The position numbers were made by a program, and so were the translations under genes. DNA of 64,000 nucleotides, from assembly GCA_964405435.1 (NCBI GenBank), contig CAYOOD010000038.1, forward strand, positions 1-64,000, given 5' to 3'. The DNA is from DVEG01 sp964405435. GTDB lineage: Bacteria; Cyanobacteriota; Cyanobacteriia; Cyanobacteriales; Oscillatoriaceae. The notes beneath the pieces are model-generated. The model had not been told where the DNA came from. It was given only the letters and a program-made list of their open reading frames with translations, and ran no database searches. This document shows positions 32,908-42,166 of this stretch, one piece after another (position 1 is the stretch's first letter; the number at the start of each line of letters is the position of its first letter).

Positions 32908-34305
32908 CTAGCTCAGTAATTTGATAAAATTGCGTTTGGTTTTATGAGTTTTGCGAATTCCCTCCAGGTATACAGAAAATTCTGTTTTTCGTTCGAGTTT
33001 TATCATTAAATCGCGCAGGTTGCTAAGCAGGTTCACGGCTTCGGCATAACTTTCGCTCGTCTTGCGATCGATTGCTACTTCTATCTCGCGCTGGTAAATT
33101 GGCAGCACGTCTTCTGGATGTTCTGTTCCCCATTTCTCCGCTGCTTGCAGCCAAATCTCTTTGGAGACTTTGCCTGCTTTTGCTTCCTGCCATGCTGACT
33201 CAATCTCGCCTTCCCACAGCAAAATCTGCACTAAGGTAGAATTATCCGCTGATTTGGATTCAGCAATCTGCTGGCGCACGCAATCGCGCGCTTTTTCCTG
33301 CAAACTCTCCCACTGCTCAACTTTCAATGCCTGCGTTTTGAGTTGTTGATAGGCTTCAAACATTTTATCAGCAGGAGCCTTCTCGAACGCAAACCAAATC
33401 AAAGCGATCGCTTCATCCAGGCGATCGCGCTGTCGGTATTCTTCCACCAGAAATTCTAACAACTTCGGCTCGGCGCGATCGGGAAATGCTTTTAAACCGC
33501 GTTCTGCCCATTCTAACGCTTTGTCAACTTGACCGGCATTGTAATAAAGTTCTGCAATTTCTAGATACGTCTGCGGACTCGACAAATCGCGAGACTTCAT
33601 AGCGACAATCGCCTCAATATCACCGCTGAGTTGCGCCAGATTGTGCATCAGGCGGCTGAGACACGCCCGTTTTTCTTCGCAATTACTTTCAGAGGAATCC
33701 GGCGTCTGGAGTCGCTCCCACTCTGCTTGCACTAAATCGCGATAGGTGGCAAGTCCCTCATATCCCAACATATCTGCATAGAGTGTCAGAGCTTTGTCTA
33801 AATGATCGTATCCCTTTTTGAATTCCCAGCCAAAAATCCGTCTCGCTAGGTATTCCGGATCGGGTAGGGCTACTTTGCAGGCTTCGTGGTGCAGCGATTG
33901 CAACTGGGTGGCGATTTCGCTGGCGAAACCATTGCAAGCAGCCACCGATTTTTTAGCTTCTTGCACGGATTCCAAAGCATACTCGGTTAATTCCATGACT
34001 TGATGGGCGTGCCCGCGTTCGAGCAACTGCGCGATCGCTTTAATCACCCCCTCAACCCGCTCTTTATAATCATTAACGGGAGTAGAACTCACCGCGCTGT
34101 CAGTATGGAGGGCATTGTCAATCGAGTTTAAAAAAACCGTAATGTCAACACCCTGCGGACGGCAGCTTGCCGCTTTCATCAGCAGGCGATCGCGCCATAC
34201 TGTATCATTTTTAGATCGCTCCAGAATCAGTTCGACGAGTTCACTTTTCTCTTGTTGTTCCAGGTAGACTCGCAAATCGTTCGCACTCACGAATGAAGAT
34301 GTCAT
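32908..34305 (-). CDS. helical-repeat protein of unknown function
   Basis: The 465-residue protein is predicted mostly alpha-helical. The N-terminus (VSANDLRVYLEQQEKSELVELILERSKNDTVWRDRLLMKA) resembles the helical region seen in, or encoded beside, SWIM zinc-finger proteins in other bacteria. The middle and C-terminal parts contain TPR-like units, for example SPQTYLEIAELYYNAGQVDKALEWAERGLKAFPDRAEP. It converges on the SWIM gene, and an inverted-repeat element lies between them. I do not recognise an enzymatic domain. A role with the SNF2/SWIM pair is inference from position and resemblance. Confidence 0.75.
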   Translation of the reverse strand: MTSSFVSANDLRVYLEQQEKSELVELILERSKNDTVWRDRLLMKAASCRPQGVDITVFLNSIDNALHTDSAVSSTPVNDYKERVEGVIKAIAQLLERGHAHQVMELTEYALESVQEAKKSVAACNGFASEIATQLQSLHHEACKVALPDPEYLARRIFGWEFKKGYDHLDKALTLYADMLGYEGLATYRDLVQAEWERLQTPDSSESNCEEKRACLSRLMHNLAQLSGDIEAIVAMKSRDLSSPQTYLEIAELYYNAGQVDKALEWAERGLKAFPDRAEPKLLEFLVEEYRQRDRLDEAIALIWFAFEKAPADKMFEAYQQLKTQALKVEQWESLQEKARDCVRQQIAESKSADNSTLVQILLWEGEIESAWQEAKAGKVSKEIWLQAAEKWGTEHPEDVLPIYQREIEVAIDRKTSESYAEAVNLLSNLRDLMIKLERKTEFSVYLEGIRKTHKTKRNFIKLLS

Positions 34306-34642
34306 GCCCTGCTGACTCCCTTGATGGCTAATGCTTGGATTTTAGCAATACTTTTAGCAGAGCGAGATAACATTGCCCTTCTCGACGTTTCGGGCGATCG
34401 CCGCCTTTTGTATTCAGCGATACAGCAGGCGGCAACTGTAACTTTCTTATCAAAAACCCCACTCAGCCGGGGTTTTATGTAAGAGCGATCGCCCTTTTGC
34501 TGCTAAATCGCGTCCGGATCGACGCCCAGAGCCCGCAATTGTTCAGGCATCTGTTCGCTGGCGCTATATTTCTGCACCAGTCTCCTGTAGGGGCGAGCCC
34601 CCGCGAGCGCCCTTCTTTTGTTGCAGGCATTTTCGCGCCCTC
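34306..34642. other. 337-bp intergenic region with gene remnant and hairpin
   Basis: It holds a hairpin of AAAACCCC (34453-34460) and GGGGTTTT (34469-34476), a HIP1 site and the possible Uma2-type remnant listed separately. I see no intact gene. Confidence 0.5.
34503..34580 (-). pseudogene. possible 3' remnant of a Uma2-type gene
   Basis: The reverse strand reads KYSASEQMPEQLRALGVDPDAI and stop, which resembles the common C-terminal tail of cyanobacterial Uma2/DUF820 proteins (LRxLGxDPDxI). No upstream reading frame continues it. The match is short, so this is tentative. Confidence 0.35.
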
Positions 34643-35845
34643 TCATCCCATCCCCGGCATTTTCAATCCCTTCAGCGATCGCTCCCTTTCTTCTTCACTC
34701 AACCCCTTCCCCTGCACCAACACCCCAAACCCTCCCAATCCCATCGGATTCATCAGTTGGTGCAGGGCGTCGCGCCGCCGCAACAAACTGGTAATATCTT
34801 CCGTTTCGCTATGGGAGATAGCCGCCACGCGATCGCCCAAACCCAGCGCCATCAAAAACAACCCCTGCTGCACGAACCCCAATTTTTTCAACCCGCACGA
34901 TTCCCCCTGACGCTCCAGCGCCGTAAAATCAACGTGGGCGGTAATATCCTGCCGCCCCACATATCTGTAAGCATCGTCGTGGTGCGAATGCCGGTAATAA
35001 CATTGCAGCGTCCCCTGCCGCCGGAAAGGACTGTACAAGCGATCGGCTGCATATCCATAATCAACCGTCAGCAAATACCCCCGCCGCAACCGATTCGCCA
35101 CCGTACTCATCCAATCGAGCGCCGCCAGATTCACCTCGCTGCGATAGCCCTCCTGATAAGCCCCGCCAGCCAAATTAATCCCGACTAAATCAAAATATTC
35201 AGCCAGTTTCGGCGTCGAAAATTCCCCCGTTACCTCTACAAAATTACTTTCCTCGGCTGCCGTCACGAAAACTTCCCGCAACTGCCCGCCTTCAATAACA
35301 ATTTGATGCACCGGCAGCGCATCAACTAACTCATTAGAAAAACAGCAACCCACAATCGACTCAGCCGGTATCTCCTCCCAGCTACACCAGCGCCAATTTA
35401 CGCCATATCTTGACAAATTATTTAAAATATGCTTTTGTTCGGCAATCAGCCCCGCTGCCTTTTCAACGATTAAATATTCCAAAACCTCGAAACATTCAAA
35501 ATAATGCTTGTGCAAATATTTCAGCACGTCTGCCGCTAAAATTCCCTGCCCCGCCCCCATTTCCACCAGGTGAAATGGTGCCGGTCGCCCCAAAACCTCC
35601 CACATTTCCGCAAACTGCTCCGCCAGCAATTCTCCGAAATCAGCACCAAGGTGGGGCGCGGTAAAAAAATCCCCCTGTTCGCCAATATTGACTTGATTGG
35701 TTGCATAGTAACCCTGCTCCGGGTGATACAGCACCAATTCCATATATTCAGCAAAGGTAATTCGCCGCTGCGGGCTCTGAGAAATGCGATCGCGAATGAT
35801 ATCGCACAGTGCCTGGTTGGAATCCTCTAAGACTTTTTCTTGCAT
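34643..35845 (-). CDS. class I SAM methyltransferase, MidA/NDUFAF7 family
   Basis: The 400-residue protein matches the NDUFAF7/MidA family (PF02636-type). It opens with ITFAEYMELVLYHPEQGYYA, has TAPHLGADFGELLAEQFAEMW and the SAM-binding loop LVEMGAGQGILAADVL, then FSNELVDALPVHQ and LTVDYGYAADRLYSP. In mitochondria NDUFAF7 symmetrically dimethylates an arginine of NDUFS2, the homologue of NdhH. Here the gene lies directly downstream of ndhH on the same strand, 68 bp away. This makes NdhH the obvious candidate substrate. A hairpin lies in the gap, so co-transcription is not certain. Confidence 0.88.
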   Translation of the reverse strand: MQEKVLEDSNQALCDIIRDRISQSPQRRITFAEYMELVLYHPEQGYYATNQVNIGEQGDFFTAPHLGADFGELLAEQFAEMWEVLGRPAPFHLVEMGAGQGILAADVLKYLHKHYFECFEVLEYLIVEKAAGLIAEQKHILNNLSRYGVNWRWCSWEEIPAESIVGCCFSNELVDALPVHQIVIEGGQLREVFVTAAEESNFVEVTGEFSTPKLAEYFDLVGINLAGGAYQEGYRSEVNLAALDWMSTVANRLRRGYLLTVDYGYAADRLYSPFRRQGTLQCYYRHSHHDDAYRYVGRQDITAHVDFTALERQGESCGLKKLGFVQQGLFLMALGLGDRVAAISHSETEDITSLLRRRDALHQLMNPMGLGGFGVLVQGKGLSEEERERSLKGLKMPGMG

Positions 35846-35865
35846 AAAAACATCACCCCAAATAA

Positions 35866-35892
35866 TAAGGGCACGGTATTGCCGTGCCCTTA
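35866..35892. terminator. hairpin between ndhH and the MidA-like gene
   Basis: TAAGGGCACGG (35866-35876) and its exact complement (35882-35892) form an 11-bp stem with a 5-nt loop. It could terminate most ndhH transcripts, or be a processing or stabilising structure within one operon. Confidence 0.6.
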
Positions 35893-35913
35893 CTGTTTTT
35901 TGACAGTTATTAA

Positions 35914-37098
35914 TTACCGGTCAACCGATCCCATGATCACGTCGATACTGCCCAGGATGGCCACGATATCCGCCACCTTCATGCCCCGCAACAGCGACGG
36001 CAAGATTTGCAGGTTGTTGAAATCCGCCGCGCGAATCTTCCAGCGCCAGGGGAATACGTTGTCATCCCCAATAATATAGATGCCCAACTCGCCCTTGCCG
36101 CTCTCGATGCGGACGTAGTGCTCGCCCTTGGGAATCTTAAACGTCGGCGCGATTTTCTTGCCGATGAACTGGTAGTCGAAGCCGTTCCACTCCGACTTTG
36201 GCCCAGCAGCCATCCGCTTCGCTTCCAGGTTCTCGTAGGGGCCACCGGGCAGCCCTTTCAAGGCTTGGCGAATGATTTTCACCGACTCGCGCATCTCGCG
36301 AATCCGCACCAGATACCGCGCCATGCAATCGCCGGCGGTTTCCCAGTGTACGTCCCAGTCGAGCTCGTCATAGCACTCGTAGTGGTCTACTTTCCGCAAG
36401 TCCCACTTCACCCCAGAGGCGCGCAGCATTGGCCCAGAGAGGCCCCAGTTGATGGCGTCTTCGCGGGTGATGACGCCGATGCCCTCGATGCGCCGCCGGA
36501 AAATCGGGTTGTCGGTAATCAAGCGCTCGTACTCGTCCACCTTCGGATCGAAGTAGTCGCAGAAGTCGTAGCACTTATCCACCCAGCCGTAGGGCAGATC
36601 GGCTGCAACGCCACCGATGCGGAAGTAGTTGTTGTTCACCATCCGATAACCGGTGGCGGCTTCCCACAGATCGTAGATCAGTTCCCGTTCCCGGAAGATG
36701 TAGAAGAAGGGCGTCTGCGCGCCCACGTCTGCCATGAAGGGGCCAAGCCACAGCAGGTGGTTGGCAATCCGGTTGAGTTCCAGCATGATGACGCGGATGT
36801 AGCTGGCCCGTTTCGGGACGGCGATATCGGCGAGTTTTTCCGGCGCGTTGACGGTGACTGCCTCGTTGAACATCCCCGCTGCGTAGTCCCACCGGCTGAC
36901 ATAGGGAACGTACATGATATTGGTGCGGTTCTCGGCGATTTTCTCCATCCCCCGGTGCAGGTAGCCGATGACCGGTTCGCAATCCACCACGTTCTCGCCG
37001 TCGAGGGTGACAATCAACCGCAGCACCCCGTGCATGGACGGATGGTGAGGCCCCATGTTGAGGATCATGGGTTCTGTTCTCGTCTCAAGTTTTGGCAT
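35914..37098 (-). CDS. ndhH: NAD(P)H-quinone oxidoreductase (NDH-1) subunit H
   Basis: NdhH is the 49-kDa/NuoD-type subunit of the thylakoid NDH-1 complex, lining the quinone site in respiration and cyclic electron flow. The 394-residue length is standard. Recognisable blocks include LNMGPHHPSMHGVLRLIVTLDGE-type N-terminus, IGYLHRGMEKIAENR, YVSRWDYAAGMFNE and the C-terminal ILGSIDVIMGSVDR. The HRGMEK arginine is conserved in the mitochondrial counterpart, where a nearby arginine is methylated. A GGGGAGAA ribosome-binding site precedes the ATG. A 399-residue frame antisense to it (36007-37206) is a shadow. Confidence 0.97.
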   Translation of the reverse strand: MPKLETRTEPMILNMGPHHPSMHGVLRLIVTLDGENVVDCEPVIGYLHRGMEKIAENRTNIMYVPYVSRWDYAAGMFNEAVTVNAPEKLADIAVPKRASYIRVIMLELNRIANHLLWLGPFMADVGAQTPFFYIFRERELIYDLWEAATGYRMVNNNYFRIGGVAADLPYGWVDKCYDFCDYFDPKVDEYERLITDNPIFRRRIEGIGVITREDAINWGLSGPMLRASGVKWDLRKVDHYECYDELDWDVHWETAGDCMARYLVRIREMRESVKIIRQALKGLPGGPYENLEAKRMAAGPKSEWNGFDYQFIGKKIAPTFKIPKGEHYVRIESGKGELGIYIIGDDNVFPWRWKIRAADFNNLQILPSLLRGMKVADIVAILGSIDVIMGSVDR

Positions 37099-37370
37099 CG
37101 CTCTGCATTCTCCCCTTTATACGCATTTGAGCCGCCGCACCTCCATTTCTGCTTGCACGCCAAAATTGAAGAGGGCCGGCACCGCTGGTTTACTGCTGAA
37201 TGTTGATTTTTGTTTCGCTTCTTTAAATTATATTGTCTTGTTTCCACCCCTAAAAGGGATTCTGGGAACCGCTGCAGCCGACTCCTGCAACACTCTACAA
37301 CAAAATTCAGCAAGATATTTAATATCTCTATCGAGTTGATAGAGTTTCCCTTAGCACGATAAGGCGTCTT

Positions 37371-39281
37371 ATGGCTGTCACTCAACAACAATTTGATGCG
37401 CTCATCGCGCGTCTGGAGCTTCTCGCCCGCAAGCAGCCCGCGCTCTACAAGCTGCGCGTCGGTGCTCTGGCGGCTGTTGGCTATGCCTATATCTTCGCAG
37501 TCGTGGCTCTGTTGTTGGCCATTTTGCTACTGCTGGTTCTGGCCGTCTTCTGGAGCGGCAGAATCAATTTCTATGTCATAAAGTTCGGGTTTTTGCTGCT
37601 GGTTCCTACGTTTATCATCCTCAGATCCCTGTGGGTGTCTTTTCCCCCGCCGGCGGGGCTGGAACTGCGCCGCCAAGAGGTGCCCCGCTTGTTTGCGTTG
37701 GTGGACGAACTCGCAAAACAACTGCGATCGCCCGCCAATTACCGCATCCTCCTGACAGAGGACTTCAATGCTGGTATTGTCCAGCGTCCGCGTTTGGGCA
37801 TTTTTGGCTGGCAGCAAAATTACCTGATTCTGGGACTTCCCCTGCTGCAAGCCCTCTCGCCGGAGCAATTGCGCGCGGTACTCGCCCACGAGCTGGGGCA
37901 CCTATCCGGCAACCACAGCCGCTTTGCGGGCTGGATTTATCGCGTCCGCCAAACCTACTATCAGATATTGGAGCGGCTGCTGCAAAGTCAGCACCAAGGG
38001 TCTGCTGTTCTGTTTGTAAACTTTTTTAACTGGTATGCTCCGTTTTTCAATGCCTATTCGTTCGTTCTGGCGCGAATGAATGAATACGAAGCCGATCGCT
38101 GTTCGGCTGAGCTGGCAGGGGCGCAAAATACGGCGGCGGCTCTCGTCAATGTAGAAATTAAAGCGCGATTTTTAGATCAGTCTTTTTGGCCGGCTATTTA
38201 CCAAACAGTGAATCATCAAGTAGAACCGCCAGCGTCAACTTTTACCAATCTATCTGGCGCTTTCGCGGCTGGTGGCAATGGCGAGGAAGCAGCGCAATGG
38301 CTGGAACAAGCGATCGCCCAAAAAACCAGCAATGCCGACACTCACCCCTGTTTGCGCGATCGCCTGTCTGCCCTGGGCTTTTTCCCCGCCAACCTCCCCA
38401 AGCCAGAAGCGATCGAGACGAGCGCGGCTGAAGCTTTTTTAGGAGAGGCTTTACCGAAACTCACCGCTTATTTCGATCGCGTCTGGGTGCAAAAAGTCGC
38501 GACTCCTTGGCGGCAGCGCTACGCCTACGCGACGGAAACGCAAAATAAACTGCGATCGCTCGAAGATAAAGCTCAGCACGGGCAACTCACGGCGGAGGAA
38601 GCCTGGAATCGCGCTGCCTGGACGGCTGAATTTAAGGGAAATGAAGCGGCACTCCCCCTGTTGCAGGAGATTCTAGCCGCACAACCGCAACACGCTTCGG
38701 CAAATTATCTGTTCGGGCAGATTTTGCTAGAGCAAAATGACGAAGCAGGCATCGGTTACGTTGACAAAGCGATCGCCCAAGATGAAGATAAACTTTTTCC
38801 CGGCTGCGAGCTGATTTATTTATTTCTGAAAGAACGGGGAAAAGTAGAGGAAGCCAAAGTTTACCAGCAGCGCTCGTTCCAGCACTACGAACAGGTGATG
38901 CTGGCTAATCAAGAGCGCTCTTATGTAGCCGACAGCGACAAGTTTATCCCGCACGACTTGCCGGCTGAAGCCGTACATCTTTTGTGCAAACAGTTGGCTC
39001 GTTACCAGTCGGTAACCGAGACTTTTTTAGTCAAAAAAGTGGTAAAATACTTTCCCGAAAAGCCGTTATTCGTTCTGGGGATAACGGTTCGCAGGACTTG
39101 GTACAAATTGGAGGTTTCCGACCAAGACGCGGCCCTTTTGAAAAAAATTTATGAGGAATTGCAGTTTCCCGGTGAAATCTATATCTTCCTCGTTAACTAT
39201 CTCGGCGATGAAAGTGGGTACAATCAGAAGATAGGAAAAATTCTGCGCCGAGTAGAGGGCGCAGTTATCTATCGAAAATGA
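37371..39281 (+). CDS. M48 family zinc metallopeptidase with membrane anchor
   Basis: The 636-residue protein has two hydrophobic segments near residues 33-82. A catalytic zinc motif follows, HELGH in AVLAHELGHLSGNHSRF at about 173-177, and then a candidate Glu ligand in MNEYEADRCSAELAG. This fits the M48 (HtpX/Ste24-like) group of membrane-bound quality-control proteases. The C-terminal half has TPR-like helices (LLQEILAAQPQHASANYLFGQILLEQNDE) and an unassigned end. rsmH begins 10 nt after its stop, which suggests co-transcription, although the functions are not obviously related. Confidence 0.88.
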   Translation: MAVTQQQFDALIARLELLARKQPALYKLRVGALAAVGYAYIFAVVALLLAILLLLVLAVFWSGRINFYVIKFGFLLLVPTFIILRSLWVSFPPPAGLELRRQEVPRLFALVDELAKQLRSPANYRILLTEDFNAGIVQRPRLGIFGWQQNYLILGLPLLQALSPEQLRAVLAHELGHLSGNHSRFAGWIYRVRQTYYQILERLLQSQHQGSAVLFVNFFNWYAPFFNAYSFVLARMNEYEADRCSAELAGAQNTAAALVNVEIKARFLDQSFWPAIYQTVNHQVEPPASTFTNLSGAFAAGGNGEEAAQWLEQAIAQKTSNADTHPCLRDRLSALGFFPANLPKPEAIETSAAEAFLGEALPKLTAYFDRVWVQKVATPWRQRYAYATETQNKLRSLEDKAQHGQLTAEEAWNRAAWTAEFKGNEAALPLLQEILAAQPQHASANYLFGQILLEQNDEAGIGYVDKAIAQDEDKLFPGCELIYLFLKERGKVEEAKVYQQRSFQHYEQVMLANQERSYVADSDKFIPHDLPAEAVHLLCKQLARYQSVTETFLVKKVVKYFPEKPLFVLGITVRRTWYKLEVSDQDAALLKKIYEELQFPGEIYIFLVNYLGDESGYNQKIGKILRRVEGAVIYRK

Positions 39282-39291
39282 AGGATTTAGG

Positions 39292-40191
39292 ATGAAGACA
39301 GACGCCCAGATACCTGCGGAACGTTCGTCGCCGGCGTTTGTCCACGTTTCGGTACTCAGTCGGGAGTTAATAGAGGGATTGGCCATTTGTCCGGGGGGCC
39401 ACTATCTGGATGCGACGGCGGGGGCTGGCGGTCACAGCCGTTTGATTTTGTCGGCGCAGCCAGACGTGCGAGTAACGGCAATCGATCGCGATCGGGCAGC
39501 GATCGCGACGGCGACGTCCAATCTCGCCGAGTACGGCGATCGCGTCCAGTTCTGGCAGGGCAATTTTGCCGATTTCCCGGCAAAGGACATTCTATTTAAC
39601 GGGATTATTGCGGATTTGGGCGTCAGTTCCGGGCAACTGGACACGCCAGAGCGGGGGTTTAGCTTTCGCCACACCGCCGATTTGGACATGCGCATGGACT
39701 CTCAGCAATCCCTGACGGCGGCTGAGATTATTAACAAGTGGAGCGAAACCGAACTAGCGGATATCTTTTTCACTTATGGAGAGGAGCGCCTGTCGCGGCG
39801 GATTGCCCGATCGCTCGTGCAGCAGCGTCCCTTCCGCACGACGACAGAGCTAGCGGAAGCGATCGCAGCGATCGTCCCCGCCAAATACCGACACGGACGC
39901 ATTCACCCAGCCACCCGCGTCTTTCAAGCTTTGAGAATTACCGTCAACAGCGAGCTGACTTCCCTAGAAACCTTTTTAAACCGGGCTCCCGACTGGCTCA
40001 AACCCGGCGGCAGAATCGGCATCATCAGCTTTCACAGCTTAGAAGATCGGATCGTCAAGCACCGATTGCGGGAGTCGCCGACGTTGCGCGTTTTGACAAA
40101 GAAGCCTATAATACCACAACCTGACGAACTTGCCAACAATCCTCGGTCGCGTTCTGCCAAGCTGAGATTCGCCGAAAGACTGACGGCGTGA
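39292..40191 (+). CDS. rsmH: 16S rRNA (cytosine(1402)-N(4))-methyltransferase RsmH
   Basis: RsmH (MraW) methylates N4 of C1402 in the 16S rRNA decoding centre. The 299-residue protein shows HVSVLSRELIEGL, the SAM loop LDATAGAGGHSRLIL, the NGIIADLGVSSGQLDTPERGFSFR block and the C-terminal GRIGIISFHSLEDRIVKHR. Length and motifs are standard. It follows the M48 gene by 10 nt with an AGGATTTAGG site. It is not in a dcw cluster, which is normal for cyanobacteria. Confidence 0.97.
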   Translation: MKTDAQIPAERSSPAFVHVSVLSRELIEGLAICPGGHYLDATAGAGGHSRLILSAQPDVRVTAIDRDRAAIATATSNLAEYGDRVQFWQGNFADFPAKDILFNGIIADLGVSSGQLDTPERGFSFRHTADLDMRMDSQQSLTAAEIINKWSETELADIFFTYGEERLSRRIARSLVQQRPFRTTTELAEAIAAIVPAKYRHGRIHPATRVFQALRITVNSELTSLETFLNRAPDWLKPGGRIGIISFHSLEDRIVKHRLRESPTLRVLTKKPIIPQPDELANNPRSRSAKLRFAERLTA

Positions 40192-40504
40192 TATATAAAT
40201 AAAGGGGGTAACACCCCTCACCTGATTAGAAGTGGACATGGGTAAGCGTGATTGGCCGCTGCATTCGGCAGGGGCTGAATGCGGAAGCGCTCTGGCTTTC
40301 TTCCCGCGCGCGTCGTTCGATTTATTAGCGTCTGCCTGTTAGAGCCAGCCTAATCTGGGGTATTTTACGTTAGTGGAACAATCTCGCCCAAGTTTTTGCC
40401 AGTCGTGTCCCAAAAATTGTTGCCCCTTGACCATTTGTACCGATGCTGTTGGCTGTATCTTTAGGTAGCGAGTTGATGGATTAGCCGGGAAGTGGTGGTC
40501 TTGC
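40192..40504. other. 313-bp intergenic region upstream of the phosphatase gene
   Basis: A small hairpin (GCATTC 40261-40266 with GAATGC 40277-40282) is visible. I found no open frame of interest and no convincing promoter. It probably holds the leader of the REC-GAF-PP2C gene. Confidence 0.4.
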
Positions 40505-42163
40505 ATGAGCCAAGGAAATCGGAGCAAACTCAAACTCTTGGTAGTAGATGACGAGCCTGACAACCTAGACTTGCTGTACCGGACGTTTCGGCGAGATTTT
40601 CAAGTCTACAAAGCCGACAGCGCCTTCAGCGCCCTAGAAACGCTCGATCAGCAGGGAGAAATGGCAGTCATTATCTCTGACCAGCGGATGCCTGAAATGA
40701 ACGGCACCGAGTTTTTGGGAAAAACAGTGGATCGTTTTCCCGATACGATTCGTATTTTACTCACGGGTTATACAGATGTAGAAGATTTAGTCGAAGCGAT
40801 CAACTCTGGCCAGGTGTTCAAATACATTACCAAACCCTGGCAGCCAGAAGAGCTGAAGTCAGTGGTACAGCAAGCGGCTGAAACGTATCGGTTTAGCAAG
40901 CAAAGAACCATCGAACTGCGCCGCGCCCTGCGGCGAGAATCGCTGTTTAATGACGTGATGAGCGCGATCCGGGGCTCGCTGGACTATCGCAGTATGCTGC
41001 CGACGATTGTAGAAACGGTGGGGCGCGCGTTTGGCGCGAATGGCTGCATCTTGCGTCCGGTAGAGGGCGATCGCCTGCTGCCAGAAGCCTTTTCCTACCC
41101 CTCCTCCCACGCCACAGCCGTCCTCAATGAAGATCCCCTGATCAAAACCGCCTTTGAAAGCCGAGCGCTCCAAGTTACTCAAAATGAGGACAACGGCAGC
41201 AGCAGCACGCGACTCGTCGTGCCACTCCTCTACCAGAAAGAATTTCTCGCCGTTCTGTCCCTGTACCAAGACGGCAGTTCTCTCCCTTGGTCATCAGAAG
41301 ATATCCAACTGATTGAAGGCGTGGCCGAGCAAGCAGCCCTGGCCCTCTCCCAGGCAAAGCTCTACCAGCGCACCCAGGAGCAAGCCCAGCAGATGCGCGC
41401 CGAGCTAGAAGTGGCCCGCCAAATCCAAACCAACTTGCTCCGCCAAAGTTGGCCGGAACTGGAAAACGCGCGCGTTCAAGCCTGTTGCTATCCCGCCCGA
41501 GAAGTCGGCGGCGATTTCTTTGAAGTGTACGTCCACAGTCAGGGAGACATCTGGATAGCCGTCGGGGACGTCTCCGGCAAGGGCGTGCCCGCTGCCCTGT
41601 TTATGGCGAGTGCCATTTCGGTGATGCGGCGCGAACTCTCGCAAGAAAACGCTCCCGAACCCGAACAGGTGATGGTGAACCTCAACAGCAGTTTATCAGA
41701 CGACCTGATCGGCAATAACTGCTTTATTACAATGGTTTTGGCTCGTTACACGCCGTCAACCAGACAACTGGTTTACGCCAACGCGGGACACATTTATCCC
41801 CTCGTCTGGTCGCACAAAACGGCAACCGCCAAATCCGAGCCAGTCGAGCCGAATTTTCTCAAGGCTCGCGGCGTTCCCGTCGGCATTCTGCCAATATGGA
41901 GAGGCAAAACCGGGAGCGTCGAGTTAAATCCGGGGGATGTCTTTCTGCTGACGAGCGATGGCATCACGGAAGCTACCATCACAGATCGGGACTCCACCGA
42001 CAGCACAGCCAGTGCGGGGGCAATGCTGCAACAGGAGGGTCTTTGGCAGTTGCTTCTTGAGGAGCCAGCGCCTCTAGACCTGAACAATTTACTGGCTCGC
42101 ATCCGCGCACGAGCGGAGGAGCAGGAAGATGACCAAACAATCCTTTCTCTAGAGGTTCTGTAG
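40505..42163 (+). CDS. REC-GAF-PP2C (SpoIIE/RsbU-type) Ser/Thr phosphatase
   Basis: The 552-residue protein has three parts. A receiver domain (KLLVVDDEPDNLDLLYRTF, phospho-acceptor Asp in VIISDQRMPEMNG, TGYTD, then KPW) is followed by a GAF domain (about 150-290) and a linker coiled coil. The C-terminal PP2C/SpoIIE phosphatase has PAREVGGDFFEVY, AVGDVSGKGVPAALFMA and LLTSDGITEA, which supply the metal-binding Asp and Gly residues. Such enzymes dephosphorylate anti-anti-sigma (STAS) proteins. The RsbW-like kinase gene follows 3 nt after its stop, so the pair forms a partner-switching module driven by a phosphorelay input. Confidence 0.93.
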   Translation: MSQGNRSKLKLLVVDDEPDNLDLLYRTFRRDFQVYKADSAFSALETLDQQGEMAVIISDQRMPEMNGTEFLGKTVDRFPDTIRILLTGYTDVEDLVEAINSGQVFKYITKPWQPEELKSVVQQAAETYRFSKQRTIELRRALRRESLFNDVMSAIRGSLDYRSMLPTIVETVGRAFGANGCILRPVEGDRLLPEAFSYPSSHATAVLNEDPLIKTAFESRALQVTQNEDNGSSSTRLVVPLLYQKEFLAVLSLYQDGSSLPWSSEDIQLIEGVAEQAALALSQAKLYQRTQEQAQQMRAELEVARQIQTNLLRQSWPELENARVQACCYPAREVGGDFFEVYVHSQGDIWIAVGDVSGKGVPAALFMASAISVMRRELSQENAPEPEQVMVNLNSSLSDDLIGNNCFITMVLARYTPSTRQLVYANAGHIYPLVWSHKTATAKSEPVEPNFLKARGVPVGILPIWRGKTGSVELNPGDVFLLTSDGITEATITDRDSTDSTASAGAMLQQEGLWQLLLEEPAPLDLNNLLARIRARAEEQEDDQTILSLEVL

Positions 42164-42166
42164 TTT

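Noticed and set aside
36007..37206. 399-codon open frame antisense to ndhH
   Set aside because: It lies wholly across a certain gene and its translation is rich in His, Val and Pro with no family features; it is a shadow of codon bias.
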